From NCBI GenBank assembly GCA_964569085.1, contig CAZMTA010000004.1, positions 62,001-126,000 of the forward strand: 64,000 bases of DNA, given 5' to 3'. Shown here one piece after another: positions 40,757-49,213 of this stretch. Every line of letters begins with the position of its first letter. The first letter of the stretch is position 1. Source of the stretch: JAJCZZ01 sp964569085 (GTDB lineage Bacteria; Gemmatimonadota; Gemmatimonadetes; Longimicrobiales; Gaopeijiaceae). Made by a program: the position numbers and the translations under genes. The notes under the pieces were generated by a model. It was not told where the DNA came from and ran no database searches. It saw nothing but the letters and a program-made list of their open reading frames with translations.

Positions 40757-41830
40757 GTGGCCTTCGGGAACGAGGGCTTCCTGGAGCTCCTGGACGCCTG
40801 GGACGGGCTGGGGGTCGTGACGCGGCGGGACCACGCCGCCGCCGCCTGGATCTTCGTGGCGCTCCACGACGACGCCCTGGGGCGCCCCGTCGGCGGGTGT
40901 CGGATGCGGGTCTACGACCGTCCGGAGGAGGGGCTGCGGGACGCGCTCCGCCTGGCCCGGGGCATGACCGAGAAGTGGGCGGCCATGGACGTGGGCTACG
41001 GGGGCGGGAAGGCCGTGCTGGCGCTGGAGCGGCCCCTGGACGCCGAGGAGCGGCACGGCCTCCTCCTCCGCTTCGGCGACCTCCTGGAGTCGCTGGCCGG
41101 GGCCTACGGGACCGGCGAGGACCTGGGGACCACCCCCGACGACATGCGGGTCATCGCCAGCCGGACGCGGTGGGTCGTGGGGCTCCCGCCGGGGGACGAC
41201 GCCCCCTCGGACCCCGGGCCGTTCACCGCCCTGGGGGTCCACGCCGGGATCGAGGCCGCCCTGGAGCACCGCTTCGGCAGCGCGGACGCCGCCGGGCGGA
41301 GCGTGCTGGTGCAGGGCGTGGGGGACGTGGGCGAGCCGCTGGCCCGCCTCCTGGCCGGGTCCGGCGCACGCCTCCTCCTGGCCGACGTGGACCGGGAGCG
41401 GGTCGAGACCCTGGCCGGCGAGCTGGACGCCGAGGTGGTGGCGCCGGACGACGTGTACGACACGGCCTGCGACGTCTACGCGCCGTGCGCCCTGGGCGCC
41501 ACGCTGCGGGACGACACCGTGCCCCGGCTCCGGTGCGCCATCGTGGCAGGCTCGGCCAACAACCAGCTCGAGGAGGCGCGCCACGCCGAGGCGCTCCACG
41601 GGCGGGGCATCCTGTGGGCCCCGGACTTCGTGGTGAACGGCGGCGGCGCCATGGCCTTCGGGCTCCTCCACCTGGGGGAGGTGGACGTGGCGGGGATGAC
41701 GCCCCGGGTCCGCCGGATCGGCGACGCCCTGCGGGAGATCTTCCGGGAGGCGGAGGACCGGGGCGAATCGCCCCTCCACCCGGCCCGGCGCCGCGCGCGG
41801 CGTACGCTGGAGCGGGCCCGAGAGGGGTGA
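40757..41830 (+). CDS. Glu/Leu/Phe/Val dehydrogenase
   Basis: The 357-residue product starts at GTG directly after the previous stop. It matches the leucine/glutamate dehydrogenase family: 'GRPVGGCRMRVYDRPEEGLRDALRLARGMTEKWAAMDVGYGGGKAVL' carries the substrate-binding and catalytic Lys residues. 'GRSVLVQGVGDVGEPLARLLAGSGARLLLADVD' is the NAD(P) Rossmann fold, and 'ANNQLEEARHAEALHGRGILWAPDFVVNGGGAM' is conserved. It oxidatively deaminates an amino acid, probably branched-chain by length. It is coupled to the M28 peptidase gene upstream. A perfect hairpin follows. Confidence 0.93.
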   Translation: MAFGNEGFLELLDAWDGLGVVTRRDHAAAAWIFVALHDDALGRPVGGCRMRVYDRPEEGLRDALRLARGMTEKWAAMDVGYGGGKAVLALERPLDAEERHGLLLRFGDLLESLAGAYGTGEDLGTTPDDMRVIASRTRWVVGLPPGDDAPSDPGPFTALGVHAGIEAALEHRFGSADAAGRSVLVQGVGDVGEPLARLLAGSGARLLLADVDRERVETLAGELDAEVVAPDDVYDTACDVYAPCALGATLRDDTVPRLRCAIVAGSANNQLEEARHAEALHGRGILWAPDFVVNGGGAMAFGLLHLGEVDVAGMTPRVRRIGDALREIFREAEDRGESPLHPARRRARRTLERAREG

Positions 41831-41862
41831 GGTGTCCCCTTCGGGGGACGCCCCGAAAGGAC

Positions 41863-41899
41863 GAAGGCCCCGATCCGGAGCGTCCGGATCGGGGCCTTC
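41863..41899. terminator. Perfect 17-bp hairpin terminator
   Basis: GAAGGCCCCGATCCGGA (41863-41879) pairs perfectly with TCCGGATCGGGGCCTTC (41883-41899) over loop GCG, between convergent genes, with the ACGAA foot and no real U-tract. Confidence 0.75.
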
Positions 41900-41953
41900 T
41901 CCATGCGCCGAGGGGCGCGCGCTCGCGCAGCTACCCCCTTCGCCTCGGCCTTC

Positions 41954-42250
41954 TCAGTTCAGCTCCGAGTCGGGGCTCGGGTAGCTGGAGAAGAGGTGCG
42001 TGAGCCCCAGGGCCTCCAGCGTGTGCCACGTGTGGTTGGGGAGCGCCCGGACCCATACCCGCTCGCCGTCGCCGGCGGCCAGGCGCGCGGTGAGGATGAG
42101 GGAGAGGTCACACAGGCCCGGCCGGCGGAGTCCGGTGAAGTCGAACACCAGCTCCGTGTCCCGTGCGTGCTCTTCGGCCGTCCCGGCCTCCACCCCTTCG
42201 TGGAGACGGGGGGCGATCGCCCGATCGTCATCCCGTCCGTGGGGTCCCAT
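41954..42250 (-). CDS. Small STAS-like protein
   Basis: The 98-residue product has a degenerate anti-sigma-antagonist (STAS)-like pattern. 'ELVFDFTGLRRPGLCDLSLILTARLAAGDGERVWVRALPNHTWHTLEALGLTHLF' resembles the strand-helix order and terminal 'LxxLGLxxLF' of STAS domains. The usual DSSG phosphorylation site is replaced by 'RPGLCD', so phosphorylation is doubtful. GAGGAGG precedes the ATG. No partner kinase or anti-sigma gene is adjacent. It might be a structural STAS variant, but the assignment is tentative. Confidence 0.6.
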   Translation of the reverse strand: MGPHGRDDDRAIAPRLHEGVEAGTAEEHARDTELVFDFTGLRRPGLCDLSLILTARLAAGDGERVWVRALPNHTWHTLEALGLTHLFSSYPSPDSELN

Positions 42251-42503
42251 GTCGTCCTCCTCGGTTGCGCTCCCCGCTGCCCGGGGCCCGGCCGCCGCCC
42301 TCTGGCGACGCACCCCCCCTATTCATCAAGAGTCGTGCCAACCCTTCGGGCCCGCGCCGTGTCATCCTGGCAGGTACGGAAGCGTCGTCCGGCGGGCGGA
42401 GCCATGGCCGGATGGGTGGGACTGGCGGGCGGGACGTTCCGGCCTGAATCGTGTAGTAGACGACGAGGTCGAATGCGGTGGCTCCGATCACCGGAGGATC
42501 GAG

Positions 42504-43073
42504 ATGCGCACGACGAACACGAAGAAGACGGTGCTGGGCCTGGCGATGCTCCTCCTGGCGGCGTTCCCCGCGGCGAGCGCGGCGCAGGACGCTCCGGAGG
42601 AGGCCTACTACCGGGCTCTCTCCGACTTCTTCCAGGTGCCCCGGGACGAGGTGGCCATCCTGGCGGACTGGAACCTGCCGCCCCAGGAGATGGCGGTGGT
42701 CCTCTTCATGGCCGAGCGCACCGGCGTCTCCGGCGAGGCCCTGGTGGCCCTCCGCCGCTCCGGCAACGGCTGGGCCGACCTGGCCCGTCGCTACCACCTG
42801 GACGCGTCCCACTTCCACGTGCCGCTGGCCGACGGGGCCGATCCCGGCCCCCTGGCCGACGTGTACCGGCAGTACCGGGCCCTGCCGCCGAGGGAGTGGC
42901 GGACCCTCGCCCTGGAAGGGGCGGACATCGTGACGCTGGTGAACCTCCGCGTCATCGCCCAGAGCCTCCGGATCCCCGCCGCCGAGGTCCTGGCCGAGGT
43001 CGGTCCGGACCGTTCCTTCGTGGACGTGTACGCCGAGCTCCTGCGAGGCTCCTCCGGACGCCCGGGGGCATGA
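42504..43073 (+). CDS. Secreted protein with two repeated helical motifs, unknown family
   Basis: The 189-residue product has a signal peptide (TVLGLAMLLLAAFPAASAAQ). Two related helical units follow: 'FQVPRDEVAILADWNLPPQEMAVVLFMAERTGVSGEALVALRRSGNGWADLARRYHLDASHFHV' and the weaker 'EWRTLALEGADIVTLVNLRVIAQSLRIPAAEVLAEVGPDRSFVDVYAELL'. The 'SGxxWxDLARxY' phrase is seen in other uncharacterised exported proteins. GGAGGA precedes the ATG. It overlaps the nitroreductase gene by ATGA, an unexpected pairing of an exported structural protein with a cytoplasmic enzyme. Function unknown. Confidence 0.75.
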   Translation: MRTTNTKKTVLGLAMLLLAAFPAASAAQDAPEEAYYRALSDFFQVPRDEVAILADWNLPPQEMAVVLFMAERTGVSGEALVALRRSGNGWADLARRYHLDASHFHVPLADGADPGPLADVYRQYRALPPREWRTLALEGADIVTLVNLRVIAQSLRIPAAEVLAEVGPDRSFVDVYAELLRGSSGRPGA

Positions 43074-43741
43074 CGGGCGCCTCCGGCCGTCCCCTGGAGG
43101 GTTACCGGCGCTATCCCCTGGAGGACATGCGGGCGCGCGCCGCGGGCTTCCTCGACGAGGTGCGCCGCCGGAGGACGGTCCGGCACTTCTCCTCCGAGCC
43201 CGTCCCCCGGGACGTCCTCGAGCCCTGCCTCCTGGCGGCCGGGACCGCGCCCAATGGCGCCAACCGACAGCCGTGGCGCTTCGTGGCCGTCTCGGACCCG
43301 GAGGTGAAGCGGCGCATCCGCGAGGCCGCCGAGGAGGAGGAGCGGGCCTTCTACGGCGGGCGCGCCCCCCGGGAATGGCTGGAGGCGCTGGCGCCCCTGG
43401 GTACCGACGAGCACAAGCCGTTCCTGGAGGAGGCACCCTGGCTCATCGCGGTCTTCGCCGAGAGCTGGGGGCGGGACGAGGACGGCGGGAAGGTCAAGAA
43501 CTACTACGTGACCGAGTCGGTGGGGATCGCCACGGGCATCCTGGTCACCGCCCTCCACCACGCCGGGCTGGCGACCCTCACCCACACGCCCTCGCCCATG
43601 GGCTTCCTGAACGAGATCCTGGACCGCCCCGAGAACGAGCGTCCCTTCCTCCTCCTGGTCGTGGGCTTCCCGGCCCCGGACGCCATCGTCCCGGACATCT
43701 CGAAGAAGCCGCTGGACGAGATCGCGCGCTTCGTGGAGTAG
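43070..43741 (+). CDS. Nitroreductase-family flavoprotein, iodotyrosine-deiodinase-like
   Basis: The 223-residue product has the FMN nitroreductase fold: 'VRRRRTVRHFSSEPVPRDVLEPCLLAAGTAPNGANRQPWRFVAVSDPEVKRRIREAAEEEERAFY'. It also has the deiodinase-subfamily lid 'NYYVTESVGIATGILVTALHHAGLATLTHTPSPMGFLNEILDRPENERPFLLLVVGFP'. Bacterial members reductively dehalogenate halotyrosines or reduce related aromatics. The start ATG overlaps the preceding stop. No tyrosine-degradation gene is adjacent, so the substrate is open. Confidence 0.9.
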   Translation: MTGASGRPLEGYRRYPLEDMRARAAGFLDEVRRRRTVRHFSSEPVPRDVLEPCLLAAGTAPNGANRQPWRFVAVSDPEVKRRIREAAEEEERAFYGGRAPREWLEALAPLGTDEHKPFLEEAPWLIAVFAESWGRDEDGGKVKNYYVTESVGIATGILVTALHHAGLATLTHTPSPMGFLNEILDRPENERPFLLLVVGFPAPDAIVPDISKKPLDEIARFVE

Positions 43742-43877
43742 CGCGCCGCGGGTGGGCCCGGGGGCCCGGCTCGAGCCCGGACGCGAATGGCCGCCACCGG
43801 CGCTGTTCGATACACTACGCGTGGGCGACCGCCCGCCGTCGCGCCTTCCTCCCTCGCTTCCCCGACCCCCGCACCCC

Positions 43878-45794
43878 ATGGGCCAGGACGTCAGCGGAGA
43901 ACAGACCGGGCCCGACGCGGCCCGGGCCTTCACCAAGGCGCTCCTGCGCGACCTCCAGGCGCTGGAGCAGATGCTGGCCCAGGGCATGGTCGAGCGGGGC
44001 GTCCGGCGCATCGGCGCGGAGCAGGAGATGTTCCTGGTCAACCCGGGCTGGCGACCCGCGCCCGTCTCCATGAAGCTCCTGGAGCGCCTGGACGGCCCCT
44101 ACACCACGGAGCTGGCCCTCTTCAACCTCGAGGCCAACGTGGAGCCCCGCCGTCTGGAGGGGCTCTGCTTCAGCGACCTGGAGGCCCGCCTCCAGGACCT
44201 GGTGGACCAGGTCCGCCTCGTGGCCAAGGAGGTCGACGCGGACGTGGCGCTGGTGGGCATCCTGCCCACCCTCACCAAGACCGATCTCTCGCTGGAGAAC
44301 CTGACGCCCAAGCCGCGCTACCACGCCCTCAACGACGCCCTCACCCGCATGCGCGGCGGGGAGCCGTACAAGCTCCGGATCGAGGGCACCGACGAGCTCT
44401 ACATCGAGCACGAGTCGGTGATGCTGGAGGCGTGCAACACGAGCTGCCAGGTGCACCTGCAGGTGGAGGCGGAGGAGTTCGCCGAGCTCTACAACATCGC
44501 GCAGCTCGTGACCGCCCCGGTCCTGGCCGCGGCGGTGAACTCGCCCATCCTCTTCGCCAAGCGGCTCTGGGACGAGACGCGCATCGCGCTCTTCCAGCAG
44601 TCCGTGGACACGCGCACCGCCCGGGTCCACATGCGGGAGCTGGCCCCCCGGGTCCGCTTCGGGGACAAGTGGGTGCGGGAGTCGGTCACCGACCTGTTCC
44701 AGGAGGACGTGGCGCGCTTCCGGGTGCTCCTCACCAGCGCCATCGACGAGGATCCCCTGCAGGTCCTCAAGGAGGGGGGCGTTCCGAAGCTCCAGGCCCT
44801 CCAGCTCCACAACTCCACCGTCTACCGGTGGAACCGACCGTGCTACGGCGTGGGCGCGGACGGGAAGCCCCACCTCCGCATCGAGTGCCGCGTGCTCCCG
44901 TCGGGCCCGACGGTGGTGGACGAGGTGGCCAACGCGGCCTTCTGGATCGGGCTCGTCCTGGGAGGTCGGGAGGCCTTCGGGGACGTCACCCGGCGCATCG
45001 ACTTCGACGAGGTGAAGGAGAACTTCCTCTCCGCTTCCCGGCACGGGCTCAAGGCGGGCTTCCACTGGCTGGACGAGGAGACCGTCTCGGCCAATCGCCT
45101 CATCCTGGACCAGCTCCTGCCGATCGCGGAGCGAGGCCTCCAGGAGGGCGGCGTGGCCTCGTCGGACGTGGACAAATACCTGGGCATCATCCGCGAGCGG
45201 GTGGAGTCCGGGCTGACCGGCACCCAGTGGACCATGCGATCCCTGGGGGCCATGAAGGGGAACGGCACCCGGGCGGAGCGCCTGGCCGCCGTGACCGCCG
45301 CCACGGTGGCGCGGCAGCGGACCGGGCAGCCCGGCCACACCTGGAAGCTGGCCGAGATCGACGAGGCGGGCGGGTGGCGCCTGAACTACCTCCGGGTAGA
45401 GCAGTACATGACGACCTCCCTCTTCACCGTCCACGAGGACGAGCTGGTGGACATGGTGGCGTTCCTGATGGACCGCAAGCAGATCCGCCACGTGCTGGTG
45501 GAGGACGACCAGCACGGGCTGGTGGGGATCGTCTCCTACCGCTCCCTCATCCGGCTCATGGCCGACGGCTTCTCCGAGGCCCACGAGGCGCCCCCGGTGA
45601 AGGCGATCATGGAGCGGGACCCGGTCTCGGTGGCGCCGGAGACGCCGACGCTGGAGGCCATCGACCTCATGCGCCGCCAGCACGTGTCGTGTCTGCCGGT
45701 GGTGAAGCAGGGGAAGCTGGTGGGGATCGTCAGCGAGCGCGACTTCATGCCCATCGCGTACGAGCTCCTGGAGGACAAGCTGAGGGAGGTGTAG
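43878..45794 (+). CDS. Glutamate-cysteine-ligase-like (GCS2) protein fused to two CBS domains
   Basis: The 638-residue product has a GCS2-type ATP-grasp-like domain at about residues 15-500: 'RRIGAEQEMFLVNPGW', 'TELALFNLEANVEPRRLEG', 'RIEGTDELYIEHESVMLEACNTSCQVHLQVEAEEF', 'HLRIECRVLPSGPTVVDEVANAAFWIGLV'. Two CBS domains follow at about 515-570 ('MTTSLFTVHEDELVDMVAFLMDRKQIRHVLVEDD') and 575-630 ('MERDPVSVAPETPTLEAIDLMRRQHVSCLPVV'). The first domain should make a gamma-glutamyl or similar amide bond; the CBS pair suggests adenine-nucleotide control. The next gene, three bases on, is an AstE-like deacylase, so the pair may form and open the same kind of bond. Confidence 0.9.
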   Translation: MGQDVSGEQTGPDAARAFTKALLRDLQALEQMLAQGMVERGVRRIGAEQEMFLVNPGWRPAPVSMKLLERLDGPYTTELALFNLEANVEPRRLEGLCFSDLEARLQDLVDQVRLVAKEVDADVALVGILPTLTKTDLSLENLTPKPRYHALNDALTRMRGGEPYKLRIEGTDELYIEHESVMLEACNTSCQVHLQVEAEEFAELYNIAQLVTAPVLAAAVNSPILFAKRLWDETRIALFQQSVDTRTARVHMRELAPRVRFGDKWVRESVTDLFQEDVARFRVLLTSAIDEDPLQVLKEGGVPKLQALQLHNSTVYRWNRPCYGVGADGKPHLRIECRVLPSGPTVVDEVANAAFWIGLVLGGREAFGDVTRRIDFDEVKENFLSASRHGLKAGFHWLDEETVSANRLILDQLLPIAERGLQEGGVASSDVDKYLGIIRERVESGLTGTQWTMRSLGAMKGNGTRAERLAAVTAATVARQRTGQPGHTWKLAEIDEAGGWRLNYLRVEQYMTTSLFTVHEDELVDMVAFLMDRKQIRHVLVEDDQHGLVGIVSYRSLIRLMADGFSEAHEAPPVKAIMERDPVSVAPETPTLEAIDLMRRQHVSCLPVVKQGKLVGIVSERDFMPIAYELLEDKLREV

Positions 45795-45797
45795 GGC

Positions 45798-46985
45798 GTG
45801 GAGCAGGAACCTCCCCGGTCGCGGGTCCTGGGACGCATCCGGGGCTCGCGTCCGGGCCCCACCCTCCTCTGCGTGGGTGGGATGCACGGGAACGAGCGCG
45901 CCGGGGTGGAGGCGCTGGGACGGGTCCTGGCGGCCGTCGAGCCGCGGCGTGGGGAGCTGGCCGGCGAGCTCGTGGCGCTGGTCGGGAACGGGCGTGCGCT
46001 GGCCCAGGGCCGCCGCTTCGTGGACCGGGACCTCAACCGGGCCTGGACCGAGGCCCGCATCCGCTCGCTGCGGGCCGGGGGCGTCGACCCCGCCTCCGCC
46101 GAGGACCAGGAGCAGCTCGAGCTCCTCGACGCCATCGAAGCGGTGGTGGACGACGCCCGGGGGGCGGTCTACGTCCTGGACCTCCACACCACCTCGGGCT
46201 TCGGCGGGAGCTTCACCACCTTCGGGGACACCCTGCCCAACCGGGACTTCGCCGCCCACATCCCGGTGCCCATGGTCCTGGGCCTGGAGGAGCTGGTCGA
46301 GGGCACGCTCCTGGCCTTCCTGGGCTACCACGGGCTGGTGGCGGTGGCCTTCGAGAGCGGCCAGCACGACGAGCCCGAGGCGGTGGACCGGGCCGAGGCG
46401 GCCGTCCTCATCGCGCTGACGTCGGTGGGGCTGCTCCCTCGGGAGCGCCTTCCCGGCGTCACCGCCGCGTGGAAGCGGCTCCACCGGGAGTACCGCCCGC
46501 TCCCCCGGGCGCTGGAGATGCGCCTGCGCCACCCGGTGCACGAGGGGGACGGATTCCGCATGAAGCCCGGCTACCTCAACTTCCAGCGCATCGAGGAGGG
46601 GGAGATCCTGGCCCAGGACGCCCGGGGCCCGGTGGCGGCGCCGGAGCGGGGGCGCATCCTCATGCCGCTGTACCAGGAGCAGGGGGACGACGGCTACTTC
46701 CTGGTGCGGGAGTTCAGCGCCTTCTGGCTCTGGGCCGCCGCGGCGCTCCGCCGCCTCCACGTGGACCGGGTCGCCCACTGGCTGCCCGGCGTCCGGCGGG
46801 ACCCCGACGAGCCCGACTGCGTGGTGGTGGACAAGCGGGTGGCCCGCTGGTACGCCCTGCAGCTCTTCCATCTCCTCGGCTTCCGCAAGCAGGAGGACGC
46901 CGGGGAGCGCCTGGTGCTTCGCCGCCGTCGCTTCGACGAGGCGCGCTTCGTGAAGGCCGGTCCCGAGCCGGAGCGCCTGGAGTGA
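45798..46985 (+). CDS. Succinylglutamate desuccinylase / aspartoacylase-like metallo-deacylase
   Basis: The 395-residue product begins at GTG 45798. AstE/AspA zinc motifs are present: HxxE in 'CVGGMHGNERAGVEALG' (about residue 33), 'FVDRDLNRAW' with the substrate-binding Arg, and the third ligand in 'VYVLDLHTTSGFGGSF'. 'VAVAFESGQHDEPEAVDRAEA' has the catalytic-Glu region. It removes an acyl group from an amino-acid amide. The C-terminal 100 residues are an extra domain. It lies three bases after the GCS2-CBS gene, so the two are coupled. A second AstE-like gene is at the right edge of the window. Confidence 0.88.
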   Translation: MEQEPPRSRVLGRIRGSRPGPTLLCVGGMHGNERAGVEALGRVLAAVEPRRGELAGELVALVGNGRALAQGRRFVDRDLNRAWTEARIRSLRAGGVDPASAEDQEQLELLDAIEAVVDDARGAVYVLDLHTTSGFGGSFTTFGDTLPNRDFAAHIPVPMVLGLEELVEGTLLAFLGYHGLVAVAFESGQHDEPEAVDRAEAAVLIALTSVGLLPRERLPGVTAAWKRLHREYRPLPRALEMRLRHPVHEGDGFRMKPGYLNFQRIEEGEILAQDARGPVAAPERGRILMPLYQEQGDDGYFLVREFSAFWLWAAAALRRLHVDRVAHWLPGVRRDPDEPDCVVVDKRVARWYALQLFHLLGFRKQEDAGERLVLRRRRFDEARFVKAGPEPERLE

Positions 46986-47055
46986 GGGGCCGGTCGGCCC
47001 GGCGCGCCGGTGCCCGCACCGGGCGCGCGCCCGCGCCCCCGGGAGGTCGCTGACC

Positions 47056-47700
47056 GTGTGCGGCCGCTACACCCTCGCGCTGCCGGCTCCGGAGCTGGTG
47101 GAGGCCTTCGACGTGCCTCCCCTCTCGTTCGAATGGCGGCCTCGCTGGAACGTGGCGCCGGGCCAGGACTGCCCGGTGGTGGGCGAGGACCGGAAGGGCC
47201 GCCGGATGGGGCTCATGCGCTGGGGGCTCGTCCCCGGGTGGATGGACGACCCGCCCGCCGGTGGATTCGTGAACGCCCGGGCCGAGACCGCCCACGACAA
47301 GCCGTCCTTCCGGGAGGCCTTCGCGCGCCGCCGCTGCCTCGTGCCCGCCGACGGCTTCTACGAGTGGGCGCGGGAGGGGGGCGCCAAGGTGCCCCGCTGG
47401 TTCCACCCGGCGGCGGGCGGGCCGCTGGCGCTGGGCGGCATCTGGGAGGGGCGGACCTTCGCGGTCCTCACCACCGAGGCCAACGCCGACGTGCGGCCGG
47501 TGCACCCCCGCATGCCGGTGCTCGTGCCCCGGTCGGGGTGGGACGCCTGGCTGGACGGCGGCACGCCGCGGGAGGCGCTCCGCCGGCTGATCGCGCCCGC
47601 TGCCGACGGGACGCTGGAGCGTCGGGTGGTCTCGACCCGGGTCAACGCCGTCGGGGAGGACGACGCGGGGCTGGTGGAGCCGGTGGAGCAGCCGGAGTAG
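47056..47700 (+). CDS. HMCES/YedK-type SOS response-associated peptidase (abasic-site crosslinker)
   Basis: The 214-residue product starts at GTG 47056 and reads MCGRYTLA, so the catalytic Cys2 is exposed after Met removal. Other conserved parts are 'RRMGLMRWGLVPGW', 'FVNARAETAHDKPSFREAFARRRCLVPADGFYEW' with the active-site Glu, and 'VHPRMPVLV' with the His. This family forms a thiazolidine crosslink with abasic sites in single-stranded DNA and protects them. Length is normal. It is preceded by a 70-base gap and converges on the AAA ATPase gene. Confidence 0.96.
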   Translation: MCGRYTLALPAPELVEAFDVPPLSFEWRPRWNVAPGQDCPVVGEDRKGRRMGLMRWGLVPGWMDDPPAGGFVNARAETAHDKPSFREAFARRRCLVPADGFYEWAREGGAKVPRWFHPAAGGPLALGGIWEGRTFAVLTTEANADVRPVHPRMPVLVPRSGWDAWLDGGTPREALRRLIAPAADGTLERRVVSTRVNAVGEDDAGLVEPVEQPE

Positions 47701-47719
47701 TCGGGCCGAGGGTGCGGCC

Positions 47720-49210
47720 CTAGTTCGCCCCCACCGTGCGCCCGGCCGCCCATTCCCGCATCGCCCGGACCTTCTCGGCCATGGTCACCGACAGAGGGCG
47801 GGTCCGCGCGACCTCGTCCTGGAGGGCGCCGGTGTCCAGCCTGCCCTCGCCGGAGAACGCGGTGTAGAGCGCGCTCACCACCACCTGCTCCACCTCCGAG
47901 CCGCTGAAGCCCTCGGTGGCGCCGGCCAGGGTCTCCAGGTCGAACGCGGCGGGGTCGTGCCCGCGGGCGTCCAGGTGGATGCGGAAGATCTCCGCCCGGG
48001 TCTCCCGGTCCGGGAGGTCCACGAAGAAGATCTCGTCGAAGCGGCCCTTCCGGAGGAACTCGGGGGGGAGGGCCTGGACGTCGTTGGCCGTGGCCACCAC
48101 GAAGACATCCCCGGTCCGCTCCTGCATCCAGCTCAGGAAGGAGCCGAGGATGCGCTGGCTCACCCCGCCGTCCTCGCTCCCGCCGGACGCGAAGGCCTTC
48201 TCCAGCTCGTCGATCCAGAGGACCACCGGCGCCATCCGCTCCGCCGCGCGCATGGCCCGCTTGAAGTTCCCCTCGCTCTCCCCGACGTACTTGTTGTAGA
48301 GGTTCGAGGGATCGAGCTTCAGCAGCGGCAGCCCCCACTCCGCGGCCACCGCCTTGGCCGACAGGCTCTTGCCGCACCCCGGCACCCCCAGGAGCAGCAC
48401 CCCCCGGGGGAAGTCCAGCCCGAACTCCCGGGCCCGCTCGGGCTCGCGCACCACCGCCCGACGCTTGGCCAGCCACCCCTTGAGCGTGCGCAGGTCCGCG
48501 ATGGCGTCGAGGGACCCGTCGGCGGGGTAGTACTCCAGCAGGCCCTCGCGCTCCACCACCTTCCGCTTGGCGTCGATGACGTGCTGGATGTCGTCGGCGG
48601 AGAGGGAGCCGTCCTCCACGATGGCCTTGGTGAGGATCTTCTCGGCCTCCAGGAGGGTCAGCCCCGAGAGGTGGGCCACGAGGCGCTGGGACTCCTCCCG
48701 GGTGAGCGCCACCTCCACGTGCTGCCGGGCGGAGAGGTCCCTCAGGATGTCGGTGAGGAGGGTGCGGAACTCCTCGTCCGAGGGGCCGGGGAGGGACACG
48801 TGGGCGGTCCGCTCCTCGAGGGACGGGGGAAGGCGGAGGTCGCTCCCGGTGAGGACCACCGCGCCGTCCACGTCCTCCATGCGGCGCGCCACGTCCGCCA
48901 GGTGGGCGGCCAGCTCGGCCTGGGAGGCCACGTCCCCGCCGAGCCCGCGGAAGTGGTAGAGCGCCGGCGACCAGGAGCTGACGATGTGCTGAAGCGCCTG
49001 CAGGGGCTTCTCGGTGTTGTAGACCGGGCCCCCGGCGTTGTCCACGTGGAGCCCCCCGGTCCGGGTCCAGGTGAAGAACGGCAGACCGAGACGGTCGGCC
49101 AGGTGCCGCAGGAGGCCGCCCGCCCGGTCCTCCTCCCGGGTCTCGAGCCAGATCAGCCCGTACCGCGAGCGGAGGAGGAGCTCCACGTCCTTCAGAGCGT
49201 CCCTGGCCAC
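47720..49210 (-). CDS. Ycf46-like AAA+ ATPase
   Basis: The 496-residue product has an N-terminal half typical of Ycf46-like AAA proteins ('LLLRSRYGLIWLETREEDRAGGLL'). The AAA module follows: Walker A 'GVPGCGKSLSAKAVA' (about residue 275), Walker B 'VVLWIDELEKAF', sensor 1 'VVATANDVQALPPEFLRKGRFDE' and arginine-finger region. It is probably a cytoplasmic remodelling ATPase of unknown substrate. It starts at GTG 49210, three bases after the MscS stop on the same strand, so the two genes are probably one transcript. Confidence 0.93.
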   Translation of the reverse strand: MARDALKDVELLLRSRYGLIWLETREEDRAGGLLRHLADRLGLPFFTWTRTGGLHVDNAGGPVYNTEKPLQALQHIVSSWSPALYHFRGLGGDVASQAELAAHLADVARRMEDVDGAVVLTGSDLRLPPSLEERTAHVSLPGPSDEEFRTLLTDILRDLSARQHVEVALTREESQRLVAHLSGLTLLEAEKILTKAIVEDGSLSADDIQHVIDAKRKVVEREGLLEYYPADGSLDAIADLRTLKGWLAKRRAVVREPERAREFGLDFPRGVLLLGVPGCGKSLSAKAVAAEWGLPLLKLDPSNLYNKYVGESEGNFKRAMRAAERMAPVVLWIDELEKAFASGGSEDGGVSQRILGSFLSWMQERTGDVFVVATANDVQALPPEFLRKGRFDEIFFVDLPDRETRAEIFRIHLDARGHDPAAFDLETLAGATEGFSGSEVEQVVVSALYTAFSGEGRLDTGALQDEVARTRPLSVTMAEKVRAMREWAAGRTVGAN

Positions 49211-49213
49211 GGG

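Noticed and set aside
42163..42447. Small plus-strand frame before the exported repeat protein
   Set aside because: It overlaps the STAS-like gene's start region in antisense and is proline/arginine-rich with no ribosome site.
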